Below are positions 49,906 through 58,074 of a DNA stretch of 64,000 nucleotides, piece by piece. Every line of letters starts with the position of its first letter. Position 1 is the stretch's first letter. The position numbers were made by a program, and so were the translations under genes. Source of the stretch: Pseudomonas kielensis (lineage in GTDB: Bacteria > Pseudomonadota > Gammaproteobacteria > Pseudomonadales > Pseudomonadaceae); NCBI RefSeq assembly GCF_014236655.1, contig NZ_JACMYG010000031.1:1-64000 (forward strand). Reading direction: 5' to 3'. The notes beneath the pieces were generated by a model. That model saw only the letters and a list, made by a program, of their open reading frames with translations, had not been told where the DNA came from and did not search any database.

Positions 49906-50472
49906 TTAAATCAGATTAGGGCTCGCCCCGGCGGCTGTGAGCACCTGGAACAATAGCTCTGGTCCAGTCGTACGGAAGTCGCTCGCGTACCAACGCCCAA
50001 GTTCAAATTGCAGTTGGGTTAGACGTACATACTCGACTGCGCTTGGGGTCGCCGGCATGCGCAGGCATTTACCGTTGCTCAACACCACGATGCTTTCGTC
50101 GCCTACCTCAGCCAACAAGTTATCGGCTGCATGAGCAGTTTGTGCGTCGCTCCAGCCGAGCAACCTGGCGAAAGACATGAGAATTTCATTGCGACTGATT
50201 TCGAAGCTACAAGACTGCGCTGTGCCTTCATCCAGCAGGTCCGAGATGTCACCGGTGACCATGCACAGACAACGGCCATTGTCCGTGCCGAGAACCTCAT
50301 AACGAAGGCTTGGAATGCTCTGTAGGCCACAGCAGGATTCAGCTAAGAGAGCGTTGATATCTGAGACCGAACAGGATCGAAGTTCATCGAGTTCGACGTA
50401 GGCGATCGCTTGTAGCTGGAGGTTTTCATCGTAAGCCCAGTAAGTGTTCGATTTTGGAAAGTATGCGTACAT
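49906..50472 (-). CDS. Hypothetical protein
   Basis: 188 residues: MYAYFPKSNTYWAYDENLQL, acidic middle with cysteines (SCCGLQS, RCLCMV, SCSFE), LAEVGDESIVVLSNGKCLRM. No family recognised. Confidence 0.75.
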   Translation of the reverse strand: MYAYFPKSNTYWAYDENLQLQAIAYVELDELRSCSVSDINALLAESCCGLQSIPSLRYEVLGTDNGRCLCMVTGDISDLLDEGTAQSCSFEISRNEILMSFARLLGWSDAQTAHAADNLLAEVGDESIVVLSNGKCLRMPATPSAVEYVRLTQLQFELGRWYASDFRTTGPELLFQVLTAAGASPNLI

Positions 50473-50551
50473 GGAGAACCTCTCGTACCGCCACCCTAAT
50501 GGTGGCTTAGGGTGGGGATTTGAATGGCCACACGGACCGTTGATTACGAGA

Positions 50552-50564
50552 GGGATGCTTCACA
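50552..50564 (-). promoter_or_regulatory. Leader box of the small-gene family
   Basis: Gene-sense TGTGAAGCATCCC, 80 bases before ATG 50472; a CCACCCTAA-TGGTGGCTTAGGGTGG structure lies between. Confidence 0.5.
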
Positions 50565-50647
50565 GCGGTGTGGATTCAAGCCTGAACGGTCTGTCTACCG
50601 GCCCTATTGGGGCTTCACCTGGCGAGCGCCGCTGGCAAATCCTCGCG

Positions 50648-51568
50648 TCAAATTCCTTGCGGCTGGTCTTCACCACCCAATGCTGAGAAGAGTTGAGGCA
50701 GGAACTCTTTGAGCGTGAGCATCATCAGGGTGAAGCTTGCGTCCAGTTGGCCAAGGGCCTCTTCCCCACCATCAGCTGCCGCCTGATCCTCCAAGAGACT
50801 TTCGAATCGCAGCCGCTTGATGATCATTTTGTCGTCGAGTACGAACGACAGCTTGTCTTGCCACGCCAAAGACAGCTGCGTTGCAACCTTGCCAATGCCC
50901 AAGTGGGTCGCGATCTCTTCCGTTGTCAGGTCCTGGCGCTTGCAACGCACGATACCGCCATCTTCGTGAGTGTCCCGCAGTTCGCATTCGTCCAGGACGA
51001 AGAAGCCCTCGGCGGCCTTCTGCGTTTTCAACCATTCGGTCATCGTTGCGCTCGGTGAGACCTTTACTGTGAGCGGTCGGATTGGCAGCGACCCCATGAC
51101 CTCGCGCAGCGTCGACAACAGGTCTTCAGCTCGCTTCGGGCTCGCGCCGTTCACCAGGATCAACCCGAGCTTGGGTGCGATCGCGGCAAAGGTTGAACTG
51201 CGCCGGATAAAAGCCCGCGGGAGAAACGCCTGGATGATTTCATCTTTGATCTGATCGCGTTCTTTCTTGTAGACCTTGCGACTCTGTTCGGTCTCGATTT
51301 CTTCGATCTTTTCCTTCACGGCATCGCGGACGACTGAACCCGGGAGAATTCGCTCCTCCTTGCGGGTGGCCAGCAGAAGAAACTCACCGCTCAGATGGAT
51401 CAAGGGTGCATCTTCGCCTTTACCGAATGGGGCAATAAAGCCGTAGGTGGTCACTTCCTGCGATGCGCAGGCCCGAGCAGGCTTGCTCTTAAGCGCCAAC
51501 TCTAACGCCGCGGGATCGAATGGAATGTCCTGGGTCAGTCGGTATACCAACAGATTTTTGAACCACAT
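50648..51568 (-). CDS. rdgC: Recombination-associated protein RdgC
   Basis: 306 residues, the family length. MWFKNLLVYRLTQDIPFDPA at the N-terminus, then GFIAPFGKGEDAPLIHLSGE, LPGSVVRDAVKEKIEEIE and C-terminal LAWQDKLSFVLDDKMIIKRL. RdgC forms DNA-encircling rings and restrains RecA. A mobile copy may protect the element during entry or replication, or dampen SOS. Leader TCTCTGGAGAAAAAACGAT. Confidence 0.93.
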   Translation of the reverse strand: MWFKNLLVYRLTQDIPFDPAALELALKSKPARACASQEVTTYGFIAPFGKGEDAPLIHLSGEFLLLATRKEERILPGSVVRDAVKEKIEEIETEQSRKVYKKERDQIKDEIIQAFLPRAFIRRSSTFAAIAPKLGLILVNGASPKRAEDLLSTLREVMGSLPIRPLTVKVSPSATMTEWLKTQKAAEGFFVLDECELRDTHEDGGIVRCKRQDLTTEEIATHLGIGKVATQLSLAWQDKLSFVLDDKMIIKRLRFESLLEDQAAADGGEEALGQLDASFTLMMLTLKEFLPQLFSALGGEDQPQGI

Positions 51569-51672
51569 ATCGTTTTTTCTCCAGAGAGGAACGCCATTCC
51601 GACATCAGGGAGTGGTCGGATGGAAATTTAATTTTGGTTTGATCGCTGAAGCGAGCTGGAAGGCGCCCCCTC

Positions 51673-52755
51673 CTATCCGGCTTTGCTCGCCAGCAAAGGC
51701 AACGAGTTGGCCGCCGCGATCTCGGAATACGCGTCAGGCTTTTGGACATGTGCCCACCAGCCGCCCCACTGAGCACAGGTCACAGGTTTGGCCAGGCCCA
51801 ATTGCCCTTCGGTGACACTGAAACAACCCGCAACCGTATCCCGGCGAACCTGGACAAGATCAGCTTCCACGCCCGGTTGCCCACCCCAGTTCCAGTAATG
51901 CCCGGGACGATCAGGCAGCGAGCGGGTCCAGACGTGCTTGCCCACCACCACAGGCGGTATTTCGTGGGCAATCTGGGCTGTGTCGAGGAGTAAGCCTATT
52001 TCCACCTCATTCGCCTCCTTGAGGGCTTTGGCGTGGCCAATGCAGACTTGAGTGGGGCTGCCGCGCTGATCCAGGTTCTCGTGACACATGAACTTCTGGC
52101 TCCCGCACGCGCTATACAAGGCGTCCTCGGTGGTCACCGGCGACTGATTGGCGTGGGTGCCGTGCCGGTAGACGCAACCAGAGCAGGTGCCCCGCGGATC
52201 AACCCCCGCTGCAAGCATCACACCCGACATCGCACCGGCCAGAGTAGGTAGGTTGATATCCTCGGCGACATGGGGGTGTAGACCGCCCTCGGTGATGAGC
52301 AGGCCGACCGCGCCTACTCGGCAATTTTCGATCACGGCATTGGCGCACCCGATCACCTGGGAAAGCAGCCGGATTGCATCACCGAGCCCCGCCGAATTGG
52401 CGTAGCGTGACAGCAGCCCTTCTCGCTCATGGGTTGGGGCTTGCACTACTTTGAGCAAAAACGTGGCCTCGACAGAAGTCAGCTCGTAATCGAGGGCGGC
52501 CGCCGGCGGCACGTAGTCAAAGGGGATTGCCAGCAGGGGCCATTTGGACATTGCATCGTCGACTTCGACATCGAGCTCGAATCCACCCAGCGGGTCGCCC
52601 ATGCCCAATCTAACCATGGGAACATTGGCACGACCGGAGCGTAGTGCCTGGTCACGAAGCCAAAAGTACCGCTGCGCAGCTGCGAGATAGGCCATTCCAA
52701 GATCAGCCTGAGAGCTGACATGAATGGCGCTTACGGGTTGAGGTTGCACGCCCAT
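51673..52755 (-). CDS. Hypothetical protein with cysteine cluster
   Basis: 360 residues. A cysteine-rich centre GTCSGCVYRHGTHANQS, YSACGSQKFMCHEN, TQVCIGHAKAL could bind zinc or an Fe-S cluster. The N-terminal half is helical and the C-terminal part has WNWGGQPGVEADLVQV. No family recognised. Start after ATCAGGAGGCCGAT, overlapping the end of the RHH gene (52775). Confidence 0.75.
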   Translation of the reverse strand: MGVQPQPVSAIHVSSQADLGMAYLAAAQRYFWLRDQALRSGRANVPMVRLGMGDPLGGFELDVEVDDAMSKWPLLAIPFDYVPPAAALDYELTSVEATFLLKVVQAPTHEREGLLSRYANSAGLGDAIRLLSQVIGCANAVIENCRVGAVGLLITEGGLHPHVAEDINLPTLAGAMSGVMLAAGVDPRGTCSGCVYRHGTHANQSPVTTEDALYSACGSQKFMCHENLDQRGSPTQVCIGHAKALKEANEVEIGLLLDTAQIAHEIPPVVVGKHVWTRSLPDRPGHYWNWGGQPGVEADLVQVRRDTVAGCFSVTEGQLGLAKPVTCAQWGGWWAHVQKPDAYSEIAAANSLPLLASKAG

Positions 52756-52774
52756 ATCGGCCTCCTGATGACTG

Positions 52775-53119
52775 TTAGCCGCGAGCAGCAATTTTCAGTT
52801 GAGCTCCTGGAGCACGAGCTTCAAGCTCTTCACAGCGCCGAGTGACTTGTTCAAGCGCCCGCTTGAGCAAGTTAACAGTAGGCTGGTCTTGCAACTCTTC
52901 CAACCGGGCCTCGAGCTCTTTGCAGCGAATGCTCAATTGGGCCATCAGGTCCACGTTCAGGATGCCCGTAGCATCCTCGATCAACGTGCGGTCCAGGCGT
53001 TCGATAATTTCAGAATTCATGCTTCGATGATTTGTGCGAGCGACTTCATTGATCTTGCCACGCATGCCATCAGGCAAACGGACCACGAATTTTTCGGCAT
53101 CACGGGAGGAAGTGGACAT
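52775..53119 (-). CDS. Arc-family ribbon-helix-helix DNA-binding protein
   Basis: 114 residues. EKFVVRLPDGMRGKINEVAR and NHRSMNSEIIERLDRTL form an Arc-type RHH (beta strand FVVRLP, two helices with the NSEI turn). The C-terminal half is a coiled coil (LSIRCKELEARLEELQ) for oligomerisation. Probable repressor, perhaps of the rdgC-region operon it opens. Confidence 0.85.
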   Translation of the reverse strand: MSTSSRDAEKFVVRLPDGMRGKINEVARTNHRSMNSEIIERLDRTLIEDATGILNVDLMAQLSIRCKELEARLEELQDQPTVNLLKRALEQVTRRCEELEARAPGAQLKIAARG

Positions 53120-53173
53120 GGAAAACCCTCAGAGGTTTTTGGGCCGAAGGGTGGCCCGGGTAGAGTTGGTTGA

Positions 53174-53578
53174 TCAGGCGGCCCGCTGGTGCCGGGCCTG
53201 GGTCTCGCGTCGCTGCTTCGCTTCAACGGTCAGCAACGAACGGGGATTGGACAGCAGACGTGGTAGGCCGATTTTTTCACCAGTTTCAGCGCACCAGCCG
53301 TACTCGTCGGAGTCGATCGCGTCGAGTGCCAACTTAATGTCGCGCAGGTTTTGATTCTCGCGGTCGATACCGCTCAGCAGACCCTGCCGCTCCTGCTCGT
53401 TGAGTGCGACATCCACCTCGTCAGCAGCTTTTTCAAGACCAGCCATGTCCCCGCGCAATGTTTCGATCCGCGCAATCGCATCGCGACGCTGGGACAGCAA
53501 CAGGTCACGGAAAAAAGAGGTCTGCTCAGGCCCCATGTACTGGTCATCAGGTTGATCGATCAATTGTTGCGGCGTCAT
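53174..53578 (-). CDS. DksA/TraR-family protein without zinc-finger cysteines
   Basis: 134 residues. Helical coiled-coil N-terminal half with DVALNEQERQGLLSGIDREN tip region, then EYGWCAETGEKIGLPRLLSN. The four-cysteine finger of DksA is reduced to C-x2-T-x17-T-x2-A, the pattern reported for zinc-independent DksA2 of P. aeruginosa. It probably binds the RNA polymerase secondary channel and modulates host transcription. First gene of the run toward RHH; site at 53690 upstream. Confidence 0.87.
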   Translation of the reverse strand: MTPQQLIDQPDDQYMGPEQTSFFRDLLLSQRRDAIARIETLRGDMAGLEKAADEVDVALNEQERQGLLSGIDRENQNLRDIKLALDAIDSDEYGWCAETGEKIGLPRLLSNPRSLLTVEAKQRRETQARHQRAA

Positions 53579-53689
53579 CTGTGCGGGCCCTCGGTAAGTC
53601 GTTAACTGAAGCTACGCCCGGTCAGGGCAGCAGCAGTTCAGCCAGGATTGAACACGGATCGATAATACTGGCGGAATCGTATCATGGCA

Positions 53690-53718
53690 ATATTAAATAT
53701 GCGTACGTGTTACAGATT
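53690..53718 (-). promoter_or_regulatory. TACGYGTTATG-type site (inverted)
   Basis: Gene-sense TGTAACACGTACGCATATTT; same arrangement as the site before yejK at 57209. Upstream of the DksA-like gene. Confidence 0.55.
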
Positions 53719-53781
53719 GCTCGGAATGCGCGTCGACCTCTTTCTAAGATCGATTGCCCGGGATTGGATTGGCCAAAAAAA

Positions 53782-53808
53782 AGACCCCATCGCAGCGCGA
53801 TGAGGTCT
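53782..53808 (-). terminator. Intrinsic terminator
   Basis: AGACC..CATCGC / GCGATG..GGTCT stem with minus-strand T8; preceded by TAACGTTTCACCC. Confidence 0.88.
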
Positions 53809-53818
53809 GGGTGAAACG

Positions 53819-54346
53819 TTAGCCAATGGCCGCGGGCATAACCGATTGTTGGAGACTTCGTTTGTCTACGTAGAGGGCTGAAACCATCTTGTAGTGTTGC
53901 GGGTAGCGTTCGGCGAAACAAGTCAGTGCCGCACCCGGGCTGCCTCCGCCACTCCGGAACAAGCGGTGTTCGCCTGAGTCCACCGATCGATAAACGATGA
54001 CGAATGCCGCGTCCTCCGGATACGAGTTGAGTGCATACTCCTCTGATAGGCCTGAAAGGCCCATCATCTCAATGATCCATTGCAAAGTTGTAGCTTTAAC
54101 TTCTAGTTCAACCGCGGCTGCATTGCGGTCCAACGAGAATGACGAGGCAGACAGATCACCAATCAAGTGCGCCCGGGCATGCCGTTCAAAGTCATTGACG
54201 AACAGGTGCGCCAGGTCGCCAAACTTTACGACCAGACGGGCTTTCTCCAGATCCAGCACCCGGTAAAACTCGGGGGCCTGCCAATCGTCTGCGATGTCAG
54301 TCACTTGAGTGTCGAAGGTTGCTGCTATGTGGGTTGTTGCAATCAT
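53819..54346 (-). CDS. Hypothetical protein
   Basis: 175 residues: FYRVLDLEKARLVVKFGDLA, FERHARAHLIGDLSASSFSL and a strand near AAFVIVYRSVDSGEHRLF. No family recognised. Its ribosome site is partly inside a hairpin (54357-54381). Confidence 0.75.
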   Translation of the reverse strand: MIATTHIAATFDTQVTDIADDWQAPEFYRVLDLEKARLVVKFGDLAHLFVNDFERHARAHLIGDLSASSFSLDRNAAAVELEVKATTLQWIIEMMGLSGLSEEYALNSYPEDAAFVIVYRSVDSGEHRLFRSGGGSPGAALTCFAERYPQHYKMVSALYVDKRSLQQSVMPAAIG

Positions 54347-54356
54347 TGGTTTGCTC

Positions 54357-54381
54357 CCCTGAGCGTAAGTAGTACTCAGGG
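54357..54381 (-). promoter_or_regulatory. Leader hairpin overlapping the Shine-Dalgarno
   Basis: CCCTGAG / CTCAGGG stem whose 3' arm runs into GGGGAG, the ribosome site of the 54346 gene. Confidence 0.62.
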
Positions 54382-54392
54382 AATGCGAAACA
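54379..54392 (-). promoter_or_regulatory. Leader box of the small-gene family
   Basis: Gene-sense TGTTTCGCATTCCC, its end forming the 5' arm of the hairpin of the 54346 gene. Confidence 0.6.
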
Positions 54393-54511
54393 CGACCGCA
54401 TAAACAAGCGAGCTTTACGTAGCTAAGCTTGGGGCCTATCTGTTATGGGAGACCATTAACACAAGCGAAGAACTTGCAGACCTTCGCTTGGATTTCAGGC
54501 TAAAAGTAGCG

Positions 54512-54991
54512 CTACGGTTTGAGAGGCAACGCGTAGCCTAAGAACACAGCTGTACAACCCTTATGCTTTGTACTCGTTGTTGCTTCTCCATTATTGCAAG
54601 GTTCAACGCCAGTGTAAATTATGGTTCCATGGGGGATCGGGTTCTTTGAAAGGTACCCAATAGGCTGCGTTGACCCGTTTTTAGTGTCTGAGTCTTTGCT
54701 AACCATTTTGTTGTTTCCCACATCGTTACCCGAGAAAACTTCTATGTAGTTTTCAGCAGGAACTGCACTTGCGTCGTCAATTGTATATCCGATTGCATTG
54801 GTCGCACATCCTTTATGCTTTTCGAAGGTCGTCACTTCCCCGTTGTTGCAAGGAGCTATACCAACATAGAGCAATGTTTTCCTATCCGATGCATCCAATG
54901 CAAATGCATTTTTTGGTGCGACAACTCCAAAAGCTATACTAGAGGACAGTGCAAGCGCGAAAATTGCGTTAGCTTTTCTCAAGATTGTCAT
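54512..54991 (-). CDS. Secreted protein with internal CNNGE-KHKGC duplication
   Basis: 159 residues. Signal peptide about 1-31 (IFALALSSSIAFGVVAPKNA). The mature part holds two copies of one module: LLYVGIAPCNNGEVTTFEKH..KGCATNAIGY and IIYTGVEPCNNGEATTSTKH..KGCTAVFLGY, about 70 residues apart, each with one cysteine pair. A periplasmic or secreted disulphide-stabilised repeat protein. No family recognised; lower G+C than neighbours. Confidence 0.78.
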   Translation of the reverse strand: MTILRKANAIFALALSSSIAFGVVAPKNAFALDASDRKTLLYVGIAPCNNGEVTTFEKHKGCATNAIGYTIDDASAVPAENYIEVFSGNDVGNNKMVSKDSDTKNGSTQPIGYLSKNPIPHGTIIYTGVEPCNNGEATTSTKHKGCTAVFLGYALPLKP

Positions 54992-55293
54992 TGCATTTCT
55001 CCAATTAGTTGAGAGATCAGTGCATAGGTTCCGACAAACTTATGCAGTGGCTCTGGCGCTTTAATTAGGGGTTTTTTTGATTAAAATGCATTTACCAGGC
55101 CCAAATTCAAAACGACGACTTATGAGAGCTGTTCGGCTGGCCCTGCTGCAACGAACCAGTCGTCTAGCTCAAATTTCAGCCAATGCATTACTACGATAGT
55201 CCAAACCGAAGGAATCGTTGCCCAGCTACGCACGCAAATCAAACATGGTATTTTTAACTGAGAACAGTTCGGACTGAACCCTGATGAAACTCT
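54992..55293. other. Intergenic stretch
   Basis: No gene or strong hairpin seen. A+T-rich; contains the promoter of the 54991 gene and the 3' region of the SprT-like gene. Confidence 0.4.
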
Positions 55294-56163
55294 TCAGGCC
55301 ACACCAGCCCTCACCTTTCGCACTATCACGCCTCGCTGCTGGAAGGCCTTCGCCACCCTCTGTTGCCTTTCAATCTGGCAGTCGCCAAAGATGATGGCGT
55401 GAGTTACGCCGCCCGGCAGGGTGGCAGGGTTTTGATGCCTGGCCACCGCGGCAGCCGACACTTTCAGTGCCCGCCCCAATTTCTGAAGTTTCGCGTCGGA
55501 TGTCATCAGCGGATCTGCCACCAATGCCAGCACAGTGTGGTCGATTATCATGGCTTGTATTTGCCGGATATGGGTTTCACTGAGAGGCATGTCGGCGGTG
55601 CTGACAAAGAGTTTCGGTATGACGTTGACGTTTGCATCGGCAGGGGTCTCTTCTTTTTTAAAAACCAGCGGTTTACTACAGGCCCTGCACCTGTATCCGT
55701 ATCCTCTCAAAACTTTGTTGTGCTTCGTCTTGGTGAAAGCATGCTCTCTGCAACCACAGGTGTATATGAAATGCCGCTTTGCCGCGCTGGAGGTGTCCAT
55801 AGAGTGGCAGCGATCGGGCGCCAGTTTGAAGACATCGATCATCACGCTTTTCCACTCGGTCCCATGGGGCTGGATTCCCATTCCCCACTCCGTTCGAGCA
55901 ACGTAATGAGCGACTTCGTGGGGACAGATCTGGTCCAGGTACTCCTTTAGGTTTTCGCGGACCAGTACCCGGTTAAATCGGAAATATTGGGTTACCTTCC
56001 CAGTCGCACGGCACTTGTGGTAGCAGTAATACCCCCCGACTCTCCCCGTCAGGTCAAACTTGACGGGGATATCCGGGAACGTTTTGCCAAAATGCGCGGA
56101 GGCTAAGTGCAGGCACTCAGTCACCCGCACTTTGATCGCCTTGAATTCGTCAACGGGCCCCAT
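55294..56163 (-). CDS. SprT-like zinc metallopeptidase with C-terminal extension
   Basis: 289 residues. SprT domain about 1-155: YFRFNRVLVREN, zinc site ICPHEVAHYVARTEWG (HExxH) and HGTEWKSVMIDVFKL with the third ligand region, then a zinc ribbon YTCGCREHAF...YRCRACSKPL. SprT relatives (SPRTN) cut DNA-bound proteins. Past residue 175 an extra unit follows, ending GVTHAIIFGDCQIERQQRVA, not part of SprT. Two bases separate it from the yejK stop codon. Confidence 0.88.
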   Translation of the reverse strand: MGPVDEFKAIKVRVTECLHLASAHFGKTFPDIPVKFDLTGRVGGYYCYHKCRATGKVTQYFRFNRVLVRENLKEYLDQICPHEVAHYVARTEWGMGIQPHGTEWKSVMIDVFKLAPDRCHSMDTSSAAKRHFIYTCGCREHAFTKTKHNKVLRGYGYRCRACSKPLVFKKEETPADANVNVIPKLFVSTADMPLSETHIRQIQAMIIDHTVLALVADPLMTSDAKLQKLGRALKVSAAAVARHQNPATLPGGVTHAIIFGDCQIERQQRVAKAFQQRGVIVRKVRAGVA

Positions 56164-56165
56164 AC

Positions 56166-57176
56166 TCAGGCCTCTGTTGCCCGCTTGAGTTGCTCCAGCA
56201 ACTGCGTCGGGAGACTACGAATCAGCAAAGTGCCGTTTTGTTCGTCAAACTCAAGCTTGTTCCCCAGCAGGTGCTGCTCGAAGCTGATGGACAACCCTTC
56301 TGCCCGCCCGGTAAAACGCCTGAATTTGTTCAAGACCTTCTTGTCAGCGGGGAACTCCTCGCTCAGGCCATAATCCTGGGTACGCAAATGCTCAATGAAC
56401 GCTCGTGGTCTGTCTTCATCGAGCAGCTCCGACAGTTCAGACAGGCCGACGGCCTGCCCCATTTTGGCTTGGCTGCTGGCGTACTGGACCAGTGTCTGCG
56501 TCTTTTCACGAGCGGACTCTTCAGGTAGATCCTCGGTCTCTACGAAGTCGCTGAAGGCTTTCAAAAGGGTTCGGGTTTCGCCCGCCGAATCGACGCCCTC
56601 TTGGCAGCCGATGAAATCGCGGAAGTACTCACTGACTCGCCGTCCCTGTTTGGCCTTGAGGAAGGACACATATTGTCTCGATGCGGGATTACTTTGCCAT
56701 TCCGAGATATTCACCCGGGCCGCCAGGTGGACGTGGCCAAAGTCCAGATGCGGTGCCGCGACCACATTCATTTCTTGGTCCAGGCTCACACCCGTGCTTT
56801 GGTGCAGCAGTGCGATCGCAAGGTAATCGGTCAGGCCTTGCCGGTAGTGCACGAACATCGCGTGCCCGCCGACGGACAAGTTCGATTCTTCCATCAGCTT
56901 CGTGAGGTGCTCAACAGCATCCCGGCTGAACTGCATGAAGTCGTTCTTCCCTTCAAAGTAGGCCTTCAGCCAGCCGCTGAACGGATAAGCGCCGGATTCA
57001 GCATGGAAAAGGCCCCAGCCCTTCGACTGCTTACCGTTGTAGGCGTCATTGAAGTCGCTCAGCAAGTTCTCGAGGACGTCGGTTTGCGGCAGCTCAGTGT
57101 GACGGAGATGCAGGATTGCAGGGCTTCCATCTGGCTTCTTGTCGATCGTGTGAATCACGGAACTTATGACGGGCAT
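56166..57176 (-). CDS. yejK: Nucleoid-associated protein YejK/NdpA
   Basis: 336 residues, the usual length of the 37-kDa nucleoid-associated family. ISSVIHTIDKKPDGSPAILH, WLKAYFEGKNDFMQFS, HVHLAARVNISEWQSN, YVSFLKAKQGRRVSEYFRDF and C-terminal ISFEQHLLGNKLEFDEQNGT match the family. It binds DNA and topoisomerases in the nucleoid. Upstream of SprT-like gene in one operon with a TACGYGTTATG-type site in front. Confidence 0.93.
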   Translation of the reverse strand: MPVISSVIHTIDKKPDGSPAILHLRHTELPQTDVLENLLSDFNDAYNGKQSKGWGLFHAESGAYPFSGWLKAYFEGKNDFMQFSRDAVEHLTKLMEESNLSVGGHAMFVHYRQGLTDYLAIALLHQSTGVSLDQEMNVVAAPHLDFGHVHLAARVNISEWQSNPASRQYVSFLKAKQGRRVSEYFRDFIGCQEGVDSAGETRTLLKAFSDFVETEDLPEESAREKTQTLVQYASSQAKMGQAVGLSELSELLDEDRPRAFIEHLRTQDYGLSEEFPADKKVLNKFRRFTGRAEGLSISFEQHLLGNKLEFDEQNGTLLIRSLPTQLLEQLKRATEA

Positions 57177-57208
57177 ACCGATTCTCTCGCAGGCTCATGG
57201 GATGCGCC

Positions 57209-57236
57209 AATATTACACATACGCGTTACGAATCTG
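57209..57236 (-). promoter_or_regulatory. TACGYGTTATG-type site (inverted)
   Basis: Gene-sense GATTCGTAACGCGTATGTGT; TAATATTGG follows, as at 53690. Upstream of yejK. Confidence 0.58.
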
Positions 57237-57259
57237 AAACAGCATTTTTAAAGCAAAAA

Positions 57260-57284
57260 AGACCCCGGCCGATGGCAGGGGTCT
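57260..57284 (-). terminator. Intrinsic terminator
   Basis: AGACCCC-GCC / GGC-GGGGTCT type stem with minus-strand T6; preceded by CACGCAACACC. Confidence 0.88.
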
Positions 57285-57321
57285 ATGGTGTTGCGTGAAT
57301 AAGAGAGCTGAGTGCCGATGA

Positions 57322-57540
57322 CTATCGTGGCACCCAAGTTATGGCGGCCAAAATGATCCGGTCGTAGCGTTTATCCAATTGAATGAGCCGGCGGCTTGTG
57401 ACGTTGTCATCAGAGCAAGCCCTGACCACCATGCGCTCATGGCGTGACAGTGCTCGGCGTAACCGTTGACCTTTTTCCCCTCGCCAAACGGCAAGCGGCA
57501 TTGCACCGGCGCTGGCGGGTATCGAGGTGAGGCTTCCCAT
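57322..57540 (-). CDS. Small basic hypothetical protein
   Basis: 72 residues, arginine-rich middle (GEKGQRLRRALSRHERMVVR). No family recognised. Leader box and CAACCTCAGGAGATT; the CCTGA of the box region can pair with the TCAGG of the ribosome site. Confidence 0.66.
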   Translation of the reverse strand: MGSLTSIPASAGAMPLAVWRGEKGQRLRRALSRHERMVVRACSDDNVTSRRLIQLDKRYDRIILAAITWVPR

Positions 57541-57576
57541 TATGCAATCTCCTGAGGTTGCGTTTGCGTGTCTTCA

Positions 57577-57590
57577 GGTGATGCCGAGCA
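57577..57590 (-). promoter_or_regulatory. Leader box of the small-gene family
   Basis: Gene-sense TGCTCGGCATCACC before the 57540 gene. Confidence 0.65.
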
Positions 57591-57653
57591 GACGCTTGTA
57601 AAGCTGCTGCCGCCTGGGGAGAGTGTTCCTGCCTGCGGCGAGGTCATGAAAAA

Positions 57654-57682
57654 GCCCCGATCAGCAGATGCTAAATCGGGGC
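57654..57682 (-). terminator. Intrinsic terminator
   Basis: GCCCCGAT / ATCGGGGC stem with minus-strand TTTTT; ends the 57755 gene. Confidence 0.85.
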
Positions 57683-57754
57683 GGTACCTGTTTCTGTCCT
57701 TAGGCTAGGTAGTAGCCTGGCGAACTGGCCTGATTTCGAAAGTCGTTTAGACAG

Positions 57755-57964
57755 TCAGAAGCAAATGTCTTGATGATCCAGCATTTCTCGCCATTCCGAC
57801 TCAGGAATAGCATCAAGTTCAACTCCGTCGTATTTTTCAACTAATGCAGTGTCACGCATTACTTGAGCTTTTTTCAGGCCCGCGAAACCGTCCATGTTCA
57901 GTCCTGTGAGACTGCCCATCTTTTCTGCGAGCAACTGAAGATCCATCGTCGTGCTGACTATCAT
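57755..57964 (-). CDS. Small acidic hypothetical protein
   Basis: 69 residues: MIVSTTMDLQLLAEKMGSLT, DGVELDAIPESEWREML. No family recognised. Start chosen by spacing from CGAGGAATGCAC. Confidence 0.68.
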   Translation of the reverse strand: MIVSTTMDLQLLAEKMGSLTGLNMDGFAGLKKAQVMRDTALVEKYDGVELDAIPESEWREMLDHQDICF

Positions 57965-58074
57965 GTGCATTCCTCGTTACTTACGGTACGCCACGAAGCG
58001 CGGCATTTTTAGGAAATCCCACCGATGAACATCAAATCCACAACTTGCCGTACCCTTTTCATGGATCAGTTTGT

